Assembly: GCA_946482515.1 (NCBI GenBank) | Contig: CAMLRS010000014.1 | Span: 1 to 64,000, forward strand | Direction of reading: 5' to 3' | Source: an uncultured Flavobacteriales bacterium | Lineage (GTDB): Bacteria > Bacteroidota > Bacteroidia > Flavobacteriales > Crocinitomicaceae | Length of the DNA stretch: 64,000 bases | Shown: positions 8,575 to 17,229 of the stretch, one piece after another | Layout: each line of letters begins with the position of its first letter | How positions within the stretch are numbered: the stretch's first letter is position 1 | Program-made: the position numbers and the translations under genes | The notes under the pieces: model-generated | The model's database searches: none | What the model was told of the DNA's origin: nothing | What the model saw: only the letters and a program-made list of their open reading frames with translations

Positions 8575-9978
8575 ATGAAAAAACATTACGTTTCAACTAT
8601 TTTGTTGCTGTTCGCTCCCATACAGCTTTTTGCGCAACACGCCGCCGACAAATGGTACTTTGGAAACAAAGCCGGCATAGACTTCACGAGCGGTACTGCA
8701 ACAGCTATTAACACCAGCGAAATGGCTGCCGGCGAAGGCTCTGCTTCCATTTCCGATCCTGTGACAGGTGCATTGCTCTTTTACACCGACGGCATCAATG
8801 TCTGGAACAGCAGCAACACCATCATGCCCAACGGTACCGGATTGCTCGGCGGACTCTCTTCCACACAGGCAGCTTTAATCGTTCCGGTTCCGGAAAACAG
8901 CGATCAATATTACATTTTTACGACTGATCAGATCGGCGGTACGGAAGGCTTACGCTATTCCATCGTCGATATGTCGCTTGACGGCGGAAACGGGAATGTC
9001 ACAACCAAAAACATATTGCTCCACACACCTGTTGCGGAAAAAATAACGGCCGTTCAGGATCATGGAACGCCCAATTACTGGCTCGTTTCGCATGGATTCG
9101 GCAACAATTCCTTTTATGCTTTCAAAATCACAGCATCAGAAATCGAAGAAGCTGTTGTGAGCAACGTAGGTATCGTTCACAGCGATGATATCATCCAGAA
9201 CAGCTATGGCCAATTGAAATTCAATCCCTGCGGTGACAAGCTTGCCCTGGCGGCGGGTTATCTGGACAAAGTCGAGCTGTTCGATTTCAATATCATTACA
9301 GGAGAAGTGACCAATGCTCAAACCCTTTCCTATTCCGACCACGTGTTCGGCGTGGAATTCTCCCAAAACGGCGATGTGCTGTATGTGAGTACCTACGAGG
9401 AAAACGCGACGCTGATGCAATATGACCTGACGGCAGCCGATCTTCCCACCATGCTCTCTACCGCGCAAATCGTTAGCACTTCTGCTGATATTTATCCGCT
9501 TCAGCGCGGTCCGGATGGCAAAATCTACGTGTGCAGGAGCTTCAGTCAGTACGTGGGTGTGATCCACCAGCCGGATAATTTCGGAAGCGTGGCCTGTAAT
9601 TACATCGAAATGGGCCTCGACCTCGATCCAGGTTTCCTCGGTTTGAATTCCGGAATAGGTTTGCCGAATTTCGTGACTTCCTACATGGGCGGAACAGCGA
9701 ATTGCATCGGAAGCACGGCTTCAGTAGACGAAAACAACGCAGAGTTAAACACGGTGTATCCGAATCCTTCGGGCAGCGACTTTACCTTCGTTGCAAAACA
9801 GCACATTACCAGCGTTTCTATCCACGATCTTTCCGGTAAAATACTGGAATCGCACGAACAGATCCTGCCAGGATCGACCTTCCATTTCGGGCAGCCATAT
9901 GTGCCGGGAATGTACTTCGTTCGTGCGCTTAATGACAAAGGAAACAGCCATACATTGAAGGTGCTGAAAACCGATTAA
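8575..9978 (+). CDS. Secreted beta-propeller-like protein with T9SS sorting domain
   Basis: A 467-residue protein predicted to pass through the Sec and type IX systems to the cell surface. The signal peptide is MKKHYVSTILLLFAPIQLFAQ. The central 350 residues contain repeating propeller-like blades (for example ALLFYTDGINVWN, KLALAAGYLDKVELF, DVLYVSTYEE, DGKIYVCRS). The final 75 residues, from VYPNPSGSDF through GKILESHEQ to YFVRALNDKG, form a type A sorting domain. This blade type is common in Bacteroidota surface proteins of unknown ligand. Confidence 0.85.
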   Translation: MKKHYVSTILLLFAPIQLFAQHAADKWYFGNKAGIDFTSGTATAINTSEMAAGEGSASISDPVTGALLFYTDGINVWNSSNTIMPNGTGLLGGLSSTQAALIVPVPENSDQYYIFTTDQIGGTEGLRYSIVDMSLDGGNGNVTTKNILLHTPVAEKITAVQDHGTPNYWLVSHGFGNNSFYAFKITASEIEEAVVSNVGIVHSDDIIQNSYGQLKFNPCGDKLALAAGYLDKVELFDFNIITGEVTNAQTLSYSDHVFGVEFSQNGDVLYVSTYEENATLMQYDLTAADLPTMLSTAQIVSTSADIYPLQRGPDGKIYVCRSFSQYVGVIHQPDNFGSVACNYIEMGLDLDPGFLGLNSGIGLPNFVTSYMGGTANCIGSTASVDENNAELNTVYPNPSGSDFTFVAKQHITSVSIHDLSGKILESHEQILPGSTFHFGQPYVPGMYFVRALNDKGNSHTLKVLKTD

Positions 9979-10002
9979 AGCGATTGTTCACAGTTGATAT
10001 CC

Positions 10003-10030
10003 AAAGCCGTTCTTCCGAGCGGCTTTTCTG
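10003..10030 (+). terminator. Rho-independent terminator after the T9SS propeller gene
   Basis: AAAGCCG and CGGCTTTT flank the cap TTC-TTCC-GAG, nearly identical in stem and cap to the terminator at 8441. The trailing T-run is short (TTTTCTGTTT). Confidence 0.8.
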
Positions 10031-10108
10031 TTTCCCAAACTTTCCTAACAGCATCGTAAATGCATTGGCGTTTTCGTAACTTGAAAGAATAAGATAACAG
10101 TATAGGAT

Positions 10109-10465
10109 ATGAGACGAAACTGGGAAATTGGCCTGGTGATCTTCTCCTGTATCTGGGTAGCTGCTGCGGCCGGCATGGGAACGCAATTGAAGCAACAGGA
10201 GCTACTCATTTTTCGTGTCAAAGATCATCAGGTTGGATGCGACGGTTATGAAGGAACGTCGCGCTGCTACATGGTTCAGAAAGGCGCTGCCGTTGGAAGC
10301 GATAACTGGGAAGTATTGCGTGAGCCGATTGAAGGATTTCGTTATGAAGAAGGGTATACCTACGATGTAAAAGTGCGTATGGAGCTTGTACCAAATCCCG
10401 ACACCGACCAATCGCGTTACCGCTACCAGTTGGTAGAAACGCTTTCCAAAACAAAAACACCTTGA
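10109..10465 (+). CDS. DUF4377-like small exported protein
   Basis: A 118-residue protein with an N-terminal hydrophobic segment (residues 8-24) that is either a signal anchor or a poorly processed signal peptide. The rest fits the DUF4377 pattern: VGCDGYEGTSRCYMV with paired cysteines, then NWEVLREPIEGFRYEEGYTYDVKV. Family members are periplasmic, often HslJ/META-associated, and of unknown function. It is followed 37 bases later by the DUF423 gene. Confidence 0.7.
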   Translation: MRRNWEIGLVIFSCIWVAAAAGMGTQLKQQELLIFRVKDHQVGCDGYEGTSRCYMVQKGAAVGSDNWEVLREPIEGFRYEEGYTYDVKVRMELVPNPDTDQSRYRYQLVETLSKTKTP

Positions 10466-10490
10466 CGAATCAGTTCTTGAAATCCTTTTC

Positions 10491-10498
10491 TACCTTTG
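10491..10498 (+). promoter_or_regulatory. Probable -7 element of the DUF423 gene
   Basis: TACCTTTG fits TAnnTTTG and ends four bases before the ATG, predicting a leaderless or nearly leaderless transcript. A TTG at 10472 is a weak -33 candidate with a short 16-base spacer. Confidence 0.4.
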
Positions 10499-10502
10499 GT
10501 AT

Positions 10503-10892
10503 ATGGAAAGAAAATGGATCATTACGGGGCTGGTGCTACTGATCACAGCCATTATTCTGGGCGCTTTCGGCGCACATGCACTGAAAGACATCGTAACCGA
10601 TAAAGACAAACTGGCGGCCTTTGAAACAGGCGTTCGCTACCAGTTGATCCATGCAGTTGCTTTCCTGATCGTACCATTCATTGCCCGACATTTTTCGCTT
10701 GACCCGAAATGGAGCTTTCGTTTGCTACTGACAGGCGTGGTTTTCTTCTCAGGCTCCATTTATTTGTTAACGGTAAAAGAAGCCGCTGCCATGCCCTTCC
10801 TGAAGTTCTTCGGGCCGGTAACACCACTGGGCGGTTTGCTTATGATTGTTGGCTGGAGTTTACTCCTGGCTGCTATTCTGCGCAAGCGTTAA
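10503..10892 (+). CDS. DUF423 family inner membrane protein
   Basis: A 129-residue integral membrane protein of the DUF423/YgdD family, of unknown function. It has four hydrophobic segments (about residues 6-26, 46-62, 72-90 and 103-124). The signature GAFGAHALKD lies just after the first segment and FETGVRYQLIHA before the second, both typical of the family. It stands between unrelated small genes on the same strand. Confidence 0.88.
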   Translation: MERKWIITGLVLLITAIILGAFGAHALKDIVTDKDKLAAFETGVRYQLIHAVAFLIVPFIARHFSLDPKWSFRLLLTGVVFFSGSIYLLTVKEAAAMPFLKFFGPVTPLGGLLMIVGWSLLLAAILRKR

Positions 10893-10920
10893 TTTTAGTA
10901 TTTTCGGAAAAAGCGCCTAA

Positions 10921-11697
10921 GTGAAAATTACCGTTCTTGGTTCCGGAACATCACAGGGAATTCCCGTAATTGCCTGCACTTGTCATGTGTGTACTTCCAC
11001 CGACAAGCGCGATGACCGTTTGCGCTGTTCCATTCTGATCGAACACGAAGGCGAAAATTACGTCATCGATGCCGGCCCGGATTTCCGTCAGCAGATGCTC
11101 CGATCGAAAGTACATTCCTTACGCGCTATTTTGTTCACCCACGAGCACAAGGACCATGTAGCCGGTCTCGACGACGTACGCGCGTTTAATTACATCGAAG
11201 ACCGCGATATGGAGATTTACTGCACATCACGGGTCGAAGAAGCGCTACGGCGGGAATACAAGTATGCTTTCGAAGAAAACCGGTATCCCGGCATTCCGCA
11301 GCTCAATATCAATCGCATTACCAAAGAGGCGTTTATCCTGGAAGGATTGCTGCCTGTTCAGCCGGTCGAAGTGATGCATTACCTGATGCCGGTACTCGGA
11401 TTCCGCTTTGGCGATTTTGCTTATGTGACAGACGCAAAAACCGTTTCACCGACAGAGCTTGCCAAATTGAAAGGTGTGAGAATTCTAATCGTGAATGCGC
11501 TGCGCAAAGAGCCGCACCTTTCCCATTTTAACCTCGACGAAGCACTCGAATTCATCGAAGCAGTAGGAGCGGAACAGGCTTACCTGACGCATATTTCCCA
11601 TTTGTTCGGTACACACGAAGAAATCGAACGCGAATTGCCGTCGCATGTGCGTGTGGCGTATGACGGGTTAGTGTTCAGTCTCCCGTCTCCGGTCTGA
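10921..11697 (+). CDS. MBL-fold metallo-hydrolase (PhnP-like)
   Basis: A 258-residue cytoplasmic phosphodiesterase-type beta-lactamase-fold protein with a GTG start. Metal ligands are visible in HEHKDH near residues 76-81, and ITHISH-type residues near 222-227 supply a late ligand. The N-terminal LGSGTSQGIP with CxxCxxC cysteines (ACTCHVCTS) is characteristic of the PhnP/cyclic-phosphodiesterase branch. The substrate is not predictable from context. Its TGA runs directly into a repeat arm (ACCACATA). Confidence 0.88.
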   Translation: MKITVLGSGTSQGIPVIACTCHVCTSTDKRDDRLRCSILIEHEGENYVIDAGPDFRQQMLRSKVHSLRAILFTHEHKDHVAGLDDVRAFNYIEDRDMEIYCTSRVEEALRREYKYAFEENRYPGIPQLNINRITKEAFILEGLLPVQPVEVMHYLMPVLGFRFGDFAYVTDAKTVSPTELAKLKGVRILIVNALRKEPHLSHFNLDEALEFIEAVGAEQAYLTHISHLFGTHEEIERELPSHVRVAYDGLVFSLPSPV

Positions 11698-11742
11698 CCA
11701 CATACCTGCCTGTCGGCAGACAGGGACACATAGAGCACATAG
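11697..11742. repeat. ACCACATAGA-type arm split by a 20-bp near-palindrome
   Basis: ACCACATA at 11697-11704 and GACACATAGAGCACATAG at 11725-11742 are two parts of a repeat arm seen unbroken at 17322-17347. The palindrome-like 20-mer CCTGCCTGTCGGCAGACAGG occupies 11705-11724, exactly between them. The first half overlaps the stop codon of the upstream gene. Confidence 0.75.
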
Positions 11743-11749
11743 CATTTGG

Positions 11750-11812
11750 TTCACAGTTCGGTTTCTCAGTCTCCGGTCGACGGTCTCCAGTCTTGAGTTC
11801 AAGGTTCCGGTT
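11750..11812. repeat. Imperfect CAGTCTCCGGT-type tandem array
   Basis: Degenerate units of about 10-12 bases alternate here (cagttcggt, cagtctccggtc, ggtctccagtc, ttccggt). The same vocabulary appears at 17300-17375. No coding potential. Function unknown. Confidence 0.5.
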
Positions 11813-11891
11813 GTTGTTTTCCAGTAAAAAGAACTTTGCTGCTTTTTAATGTAGAGCGACTGAAAGTCTGCTATATTTTACGGTGAATTCC

Positions 11892-11899
11892 TACATTTG
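11892..11899 (+). promoter_or_regulatory. Probable -7 element of the fabI promoter
   Basis: TACATTTG matches TAnnTTTG, 17 bases before the fabI ATG. The -33 region has no clear TTG. Confidence 0.4.
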
Positions 11900-11916
11900 T
11901 CCCAAATCCAATCGAG

Positions 11917-12729
11917 ATGTCAAAACTATTAGAAGGAAAACGCGGAATCATTACCGGTGCGCTGGATGCCAACTCCATTGCCTGGAAAGTTGCAGAAAAA
12001 GCACATGAGCACGGCGCAACGTTTGTACTCACCAATGCTCCGATCGCTATGCGTATGGGAGAAATCAATGCACTGGCTGAAAAAACGAATGCGCAGATCA
12101 TTCCTGCTGATGCAACCAGCGTAGAAGATCTGACGAACCTTTTCACACAATCACAGGAAGTATTGGGCGGAAAGATCGATTTCGTACTGCATTCCATCGG
12201 AATGAGTGTGAACATCCGTAAAAACATTCCGTACACGGAATCCAACTACGATTATTTTGCAAAAGGAGTTGACGTTTCAGCTATGTCATTGCACAAAATG
12301 CTGGCTGTTGCGAAAAAGCTCGATGCGATTAACGAATGGGGTAGCGTGGTAGCACTTACTTATATGGCGGCGCAGCGTACATACCCATTCTATACCGATA
12401 TGGCTGATATCAAAGCGATGCTGGAATCCATCGCGCGCAGCTTCGGTTACCACTACGGTGTGGAGAAAAAAGTGCGTGTGAATACTGTTTCCCAGTCACC
12501 GACCAAAACAACGGCCGGAACGGGTATCAAAGGCTTCGGGGATTTCTACGATTTCGCCGATTCCATTGCACCGCTTGGTAACGCCAGCGCAGAAGACTGT
12601 GCCAACTACTGCATCACGCTGTTCTCCGATCTGACCCGCATGGTGACGATGCAGAACCTGTTCCACGACGGAGGTTATTCTTCCACAGGTGTGAGCAACG
12701 AAGTGATGAACAAACTGGGCATCCAGTAA
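11917..12729 (+). CDS. fabI: Enoyl-[acyl-carrier-protein] reductase FabI
   Basis: NADH-dependent reductase of the last step in each fatty-acid elongation cycle. At 270 residues it is the usual length. The dinucleotide-binding start is GKRGIITGALDANSIAWKVA. The catalytic tyrosine and lysine are in YTDMADIKAML (Y-x6-K), with the conserved upstream tyrosine in LTYMAAQRTYP. The C-terminal TMQNLFHDGGYSSTGV is also diagnostic. It stands alone with its own promoter and a strong terminator, and would supply acyl chains for the lipid-modification operon further right. Confidence 0.96.
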   Translation: MSKLLEGKRGIITGALDANSIAWKVAEKAHEHGATFVLTNAPIAMRMGEINALAEKTNAQIIPADATSVEDLTNLFTQSQEVLGGKIDFVLHSIGMSVNIRKNIPYTESNYDYFAKGVDVSAMSLHKMLAVAKKLDAINEWGSVVALTYMAAQRTYPFYTDMADIKAMLESIARSFGYHYGVEKKVRVNTVSQSPTKTTAGTGIKGFGDFYDFADSIAPLGNASAEDCANYCITLFSDLTRMVTMQNLFHDGGYSSTGVSNEVMNKLGIQ

Positions 12730-12752
12730 AAAGATACATCAAATTGTTTCAG

Positions 12753-12786
12753 AATGCCGGGATGATCGTTCCGGCATTTTTTTTTA
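12753..12786 (+). terminator. Rho-independent terminator of fabI
   Basis: AATGCCGG and CCGGCATT form an 8-bp stem around GATGATCGTT, followed by a run of nine Ts. Confidence 0.92.
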
Positions 12787-12870
12787 CCAAACGGATCGCT
12801 TCGTTCTGTTTGAGACTAAAATGCGTTATTTGCACGTTGAATAAGAAACAGGTGCACGGCTTCCAGGTAT

Positions 12871-12895
12871 TTTTACCGGTCGGATAGGGGTAAAA
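12871..12895 (+). promoter_or_regulatory. Small inverted repeat in the leader of the barrel gene pair
   Basis: TTTTACC and GGTAAAA pair around an 11-base loop, 34 bases before the ATG of the next gene. It could be a 5'-leader hairpin or a regulator site. No other copy was noticed. Confidence 0.3.
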
Positions 12896-12928
12896 GCCGG
12901 CTGAGTTGTCCTGTAAAAAAACACGGTC

Positions 12929-13558
12929 ATGAATAAGTTACTGCTCGTTGTTGCCACGGGATTGATTTCCGGGCAGCTGTTTGCTCAACCCATGAATTAT
13001 AAGGGAAGCCCTGGCGGAACCTTTTCCCTGGGACAACGAACCACGGTCAGCGCTTTCAATGTCGGTCATGCCGACGGTGAGCGCCCGGCAATCGGGATTG
13101 GTGGTCAGTTCCGTCTTCGCTTATCTGATCACATCAATACCGAATGGTTTGCCGATTACCTGCCAGCGACGAACAATTTTACCCGTCGATCGGATTACCA
13201 CATTGGCTGGAGCGTCATGTATTATCCACTGGGCAAAGAAAGCTTCCTCCAACCCTATGTGCTGGCCGGCCATTGCTTCGATTATACCAGGCATGTCGAC
13301 CTGAGCAACCGTTCCAATAGCATCGATCGCTGGAGCAGCGCCGTACAGGCCGGTCTGGGAACGCATTTCAACCTGACAGAACGACTGGACCTGAGTCTGA
13401 GCTCACAGTACATGATTCATCTCGGAACGGAAGTCCATTCGCATGTACTGAATGATAAGGTCTATTTTGACGAACACAAAGGCGGATCGCTCGAAGGCCA
13501 TTTGCTGTTTACCTTAAGTCTGAACTATAAAATTGTTGATCTATGGTCACGCGACTGA
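12929..13558 (+). CDS. Outer-membrane beta-barrel protein (hypothetical)
   Basis: A 209-residue exported protein with signal peptide MNKLLLVVATGLISGQLFAQ. The mature part alternates short polar turns with amphipathic strands (for example IGIGGQFRLRLSDHINTEWF, SFLQPYVLAGHCF, AGLGTHFNLTERLDLSLSS), the look of an eight-stranded OmpW/OmpX-type barrel. It ends in aromatic/hydrophobic strand HLLFTLSLNYKIV. It overlaps the next gene by 16 bases; both encode barrels, so they are probably co-translated and may be paralogues. No ligand can be inferred. Confidence 0.7.
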   Translation: MNKLLLVVATGLISGQLFAQPMNYKGSPGGTFSLGQRTTVSAFNVGHADGERPAIGIGGQFRLRLSDHINTEWFADYLPATNNFTRRSDYHIGWSVMYYPLGKESFLQPYVLAGHCFDYTRHVDLSNRSNSIDRWSSAVQAGLGTHFNLTERLDLSLSSQYMIHLGTEVHSHVLNDKVYFDEHKGGSLEGHLLFTLSLNYKIVDLWSRD

Positions 13559-14088
13559 TCCTGATAGCCCTTTGCTGCACCGGCACGCTTTGTGCGCAGG
13601 AAAGATTCTACAGAGAACCGGGACTGGAAGGAATGCTCCAGGGAACGGCTTCGCTCTATCCGGCATGGATGCTGAACAGGGACGTGCAAAACAACTACGT
13701 TGCCGGACACCTGAATTATTTTTTCCATGCGAAATACAGCTTTCGGGGCGAGTTTATGACCTACATCGATGCGCAGGGCGATACCAAATACATCTCCTCA
13801 CACACGCAGCTGCAGGCGGCATTCGGTCGGCATTTCCCGATCAAGCGCTGGAGTCCGTATGTGTATTACTCTATGGGATTAGCGGCCGTTCGTCTGCATT
13901 CGCAAACTGCTACAGACTGGCAGCCGGCTATTGGACTGATCGCAGGAACGCAGTTCCACGCTTCGCGGATTTTCTATTTTTTCGCTGAATGCAATTATCA
14001 GCACATGCAGGATCCTTCCAGAACGGGCAATCTCGATCAGCTCTATGTTTCTGCCGGCCTTGGATTTCAGCTGCGGGTGAAGCGGTAA
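13543..14088 (+). CDS. Outer-membrane beta-barrel protein (hypothetical), second of a pair
   Basis: A 181-residue exported protein with short signal peptide MVTRLILIALCCTGTLCAQ. Strand-like segments include NYVAGHLNYFFHAKYSFRGEF, SHTQLQAAFGRHF and SPYVYYSMGLAAVRL, and the protein ends LYVSAGLGFQLRVKR, compatible with an outer-membrane barrel. Its plan (small barrel, YVYYSMGLA matching YVLAGHCF of the upstream gene) suggests a diverged tandem duplicate. The ATG lies inside the end of the upstream gene, so coupling is likely. Confidence 0.65.
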   Translation: MVTRLILIALCCTGTLCAQERFYREPGLEGMLQGTASLYPAWMLNRDVQNNYVAGHLNYFFHAKYSFRGEFMTYIDAQGDTKYISSHTQLQAAFGRHFPIKRWSPYVYYSMGLAAVRLHSQTATDWQPAIGLIAGTQFHASRIFYFFAECNYQHMQDPSRTGNLDQLYVSAGLGFQLRVKR

Positions 14089-14089
14089 T

Positions 14090-14114
14090 AAAAAACAGGA
14101 AACAAGTTTCCCTG
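14090..14114 (-). terminator. Hairpin between convergent genes, terminator-like on the minus strand
   Basis: On the minus strand CAGGGAAAC pairs with GTTTCCTG (one bulged G) and is followed by TTTTTT. It lies between the ends of the barrel pair and the S74 gene and may serve both. Confidence 0.55.
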
Positions 14115-14171
14115 TTCCCTGTTTCATTCCGGAGTTCAATCGTTAAATAACTGAACAGGAAGTCTGGTCGA

Positions 14172-15593
14172 TCAATCCGTGATGATCATGCGTTTCGAAT
14201 CGATCAGCTTATTGTCGGCAATGATCGCATACACGAAAATGCCTGCTGAAAGACTATTGGATGCCACTGTAATCGCATTTTCTCCTTTTTGAGTAAGCGG
14301 AACGGTGAGCAATTGTTTGCCGGTCAAATCGTACACGGCTATATAAGCCTGCTCAATCGATTCCGGTACATAATAACGGATCACTGTTTCGCGGTTGAAC
14401 GGATTCGGCTCGTTCTGGTACAAACGCACCTGGTTTACAACACTTCCTGAGTTGAAAGCATCTTCCGGCAAGCGTTGTTTCAATTCTGCGATGATGGCGT
14501 TTTGCTCGTCGATCTGTTGCTGCTGCTCCTGCACGGCTGCAATCAGTACCGGAATCAATCCTTCGTAATTCACCGACTTCAAAGCAGGCAGCTGGCCGAT
14601 TACTTTTCCGTTCTCATCGTATTGGTTGAAGCCGGGAACTTCGCGAACCAGCTCCGGGAATACAGTTTCCAATTCCTGTGCGATCAAACCGATCTGCTGA
14701 CCTTCCGGCAAGTGCAGCGATGTGAATTCGCTTGTTCTGTATACGTACGTGCTTGGTTTCAGCAATTTGAGCTTATCGAGCGCATTCGTGTAAGACTGGA
14801 TATTGGTTTTCAGCTGGCGGTCGGAGGTGGTATAAGCTCCTGTACAGAACGTATTTCCATTGAAATAAGCCGCCCAGCCACTCGCTCCGCTGCTCACGGT
14901 ATACGTTGTATAAATACCGAATGCCGTACGGGCCGTTCCGGAAGCCGTAGCTTCAAAATGTCCGCCTACATTGTAGTGTCCGCCGGTTGCAGTACCGTGA
15001 ACGCCGTGGTTGTAAGAAGAAAAGTTTCCGCTGATGTTCGGCGTTTGTGCAATTCCCCAGACTCCGCGGCTGAGGTTCTGCGTTGGGCCGACCTGGTTGG
15101 TGGCAATACCTTTTACACCGGTGGGAACGCCATCCACATACAGGTTGGCATCAAACAAGCCAGCGCTGTAAACACTGGAAGGACTGGTGATGGATAGCAA
15201 GCCATGAACGCGCGCTGAAAGCGATGTGGAACCGGTTCCGAATCCCACGTTTCCTGTTCCGGCCTGGAAGAACATGCGGTAGCCGCCACCGGAATAATCG
15301 AACAAGCCGAAATGACCTGCACCTTCAAAGTTGCCCGTTCCAGTAGAGAAGAACGCGTAGTTTCGTCCGGTGCTGTTGAACAATCCTACAGCTGCAGCCG
15401 TTCCACCGGTTTGGTAGATGCGCATACCGTCATTGGTTCCGGTAGTAACGATTGTCAGCGCTACGCCGGGAGTTAAGGTTCCGATCCCGACATTTCCGGA
15501 AGCGGGAAAAGTGTTTTGTGCGGTTCCAGCCAGGTGGAAACCAGCGCCGATAACAGCCAGTGTTACGGCACGAAAGCAGGTAATCTGTTTCAT
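14172..15593 (-). CDS. T9SS-sorted protein with peptidase S74 intramolecular chaperone domain
   Basis: A 473-residue surface protein. After a signal peptide (ending AGTAQ) come G/T/S-rich repeats typical of trimeric fibre shafts (about residues 25-245). Then a peptidase S74 chaperone domain: SDRQLKTNIQSY, LLKPSTYVYR, QIGLIAQELETVFPELV, and a coiled coil (IPVLIAAVQEQQQQIDEQNA). The C-terminal 80 residues, starting LYQNEPNPFNRETVIRYYVP and ending SKRMIITD, are a T9SS type A sorting domain. In phage fibres the S74 domain folds the trimer and then cleaves itself off; here cleavage would also remove the sorting domain, so it may be retained. Confidence 0.85.
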   Translation of the reverse strand: MKQITCFRAVTLAVIGAGFHLAGTAQNTFPASGNVGIGTLTPGVALTIVTTGTNDGMRIYQTGGTAAAVGLFNSTGRNYAFFSTGTGNFEGAGHFGLFDYSGGGYRMFFQAGTGNVGFGTGSTSLSARVHGLLSITSPSSVYSAGLFDANLYVDGVPTGVKGIATNQVGPTQNLSRGVWGIAQTPNISGNFSSYNHGVHGTATGGHYNVGGHFEATASGTARTAFGIYTTYTVSSGASGWAAYFNGNTFCTGAYTTSDRQLKTNIQSYTNALDKLKLLKPSTYVYRTSEFTSLHLPEGQQIGLIAQELETVFPELVREVPGFNQYDENGKVIGQLPALKSVNYEGLIPVLIAAVQEQQQQIDEQNAIIAELKQRLPEDAFNSGSVVNQVRLYQNEPNPFNRETVIRYYVPESIEQAYIAVYDLTGKQLLTVPLTQKGENAITVASNSLSAGIFVYAIIADNKLIDSKRMIITD

Positions 15594-15870
15594 AAGGTAT
15601 GTAGTTAAAAATGGTGCCTACTCTGTTGCAGCTTTTCGGCATCCGCTGTTAAAGCATTCAGGCAAACAAGTCGCTGTCCGAAGTGTCGTTATCGGTTGCG
15701 ACGGGCACTATAAAAGGGGAATTTTTCGCGAATAGCAGGCTCTTTTTCATGATAGTGGATTTGAATCTAAAGTAATACGAATCAATAAAGTAGAGCGGTC
15801 ATCTTCTCTTGATTATTGCATTCCCAAATTTTTGTGACGCATACATCGGTTTTTTCGCCAAGTTTGTACT
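15594..15870. other. Divergent spacer between the S74 gene and the MFS gene
   Basis: A 277-base spacer that must hold both start regions. On the plus side AAGTTTG followed four bases later by the MFS ATG resembles a -7 element (first base mismatched). No repeat array or RNA gene was recognised. Confidence 0.4.
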
Positions 15871-17229
15871 ATGAACGAACGCAGGCGTCTTCCGCTTTCC
15901 ATTCAGCTGGCTTATGCCTGCGGTATGATGGGGTGGAGTATTATGATCAGCCTGGTAGCCGTAATCGTGGTGTATTTTTACGCACCGCCGGCACTCGAAA
16001 AAGGCTCGACGCAGATTCCGCTGCCATCTTTGATTACGCAGGTAGCGATTCTTGGAACCGTGAATGTGATCTCGCTGATTATGTCGACCGGACGCATTGT
16101 GGACGCGATTTACGATCCGTTTATTGCCCAGTTCAGTGATCGCAATAAAAATCCGAAAGGCCGCCGGATCCCGATCATGAAAAAGGCTATTCTGCCGTCG
16201 TTTGTGTTTTGTTTCCTGATCTTCTATCCGCTCTATCATTACGAAAGCGGTGCAAATGTCGCCTGGTTGATCTTTACGCTGATCGGTTTTTACATGGCTT
16301 CCACTACCTATATCATTCCTTACAATGCACTATTGCCTGAGTTCGCGCCTACACCCGAAGATAAAATACGACTGGCCACCTTTCAGTCGCTGGGCTATGT
16401 GTTTGGAATCGGAATTGCGTCGTTTTCGCTGAATGTAAGCGAATCGTTCCAAGAGCTGTTCCATTTTTCCAATCCAATCTATGCCATCCAGCTGTCGATC
16501 CTGTGTTTCGCCGGATTTGCCGCGATCTGTATGGCTGTTACGGTGTACGCGATCAACGAGCGGTCGTATGTGCAAAGCGTTCCAAGCACGGTGCCGCTGC
16601 GGCCTGCGCTGCGACAAGCGTTGACGAACCGGAATTTCCAGCTGTTCATCGTAACGGATTTTTCTTTCCAGATGGCCGTTACGATCATCATCACCGGGTT
16701 GATTTATTTCCTGGAAGTATTGCTGAAGCTGGACAAAACACTCGGACCGGCATTGATGGGAACGATGGTCCTGGTGTCGTTGCTGTTTTACCCGGTAGTA
16801 GCTTATGTCGTACGGCGCTCAGGCAAGAAGCTGCTGATCGTCGGCTCCATGATCTTACTGGCGCTCGTTTTCCTGGGCGTTTATGGCCTGGGTAAACCGA
16901 ATATCGATCCAACGGTCCAGATTTTTGTATTGATTGCCGTAGCGGCGATTCCGTTTGCCGTTTTGAACATCCTTCCAAATGCTATTCTCTCGGAAATCAT
17001 CGAAGAAGACAGCGAAAAAACGGGAGAGAACAAGGAAGCCATCTTCTTTGCCGTGCGTTACTTCTTCGTGAAAATCGCCCAGACGCTGGGAATTGCTTTG
17101 TTTGCCATGTTCCTGCTTTATGGTAAGGATGTGGGCAATGATTTCGGGATCCGACTTAATGGATTGCTGGGGTTTGCGCTTTGTTTGGTTGCGGGGATTG
17201 TGTTTCTGCGCTTCCGGGAGCGTAAATAG
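15871..17229 (+). CDS. MFS transporter, GPH (glycoside-pentoside-hexuronide) type
   Basis: A 452-residue inner-membrane transporter with about 12 hydrophobic segments. The start LSIQLAYACGMMGWSIMI and the loop PFIAQFSDRNKNPKGRRIPIMK (family motif D-x5-G-R-R) are characteristic of GPH/MelB-like carriers. A central cytoplasmic loop around residues 225-245 separates the halves. GPH-type carriers also occur beside FAD/DUF1365/CFA clusters in other phyla, and this gene faces that operon here. A lipid-related substrate is therefore as plausible as a sugar, but this is inference. Confidence 0.85.
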   Translation: MNERRRLPLSIQLAYACGMMGWSIMISLVAVIVVYFYAPPALEKGSTQIPLPSLITQVAILGTVNVISLIMSTGRIVDAIYDPFIAQFSDRNKNPKGRRIPIMKKAILPSFVFCFLIFYPLYHYESGANVAWLIFTLIGFYMASTTYIIPYNALLPEFAPTPEDKIRLATFQSLGYVFGIGIASFSLNVSESFQELFHFSNPIYAIQLSILCFAGFAAICMAVTVYAINERSYVQSVPSTVPLRPALRQALTNRNFQLFIVTDFSFQMAVTIIITGLIYFLEVLLKLDKTLGPALMGTMVLVSLLFYPVVAYVVRRSGKKLLIVGSMILLALVFLGVYGLGKPNIDPTVQIFVLIAVAAIPFAVLNILPNAILSEIIEEDSEKTGENKEAIFFAVRYFFVKIAQTLGIALFAMFLLYGKDVGNDFGIRLNGLLGFALCLVAGIVFLRFRERK

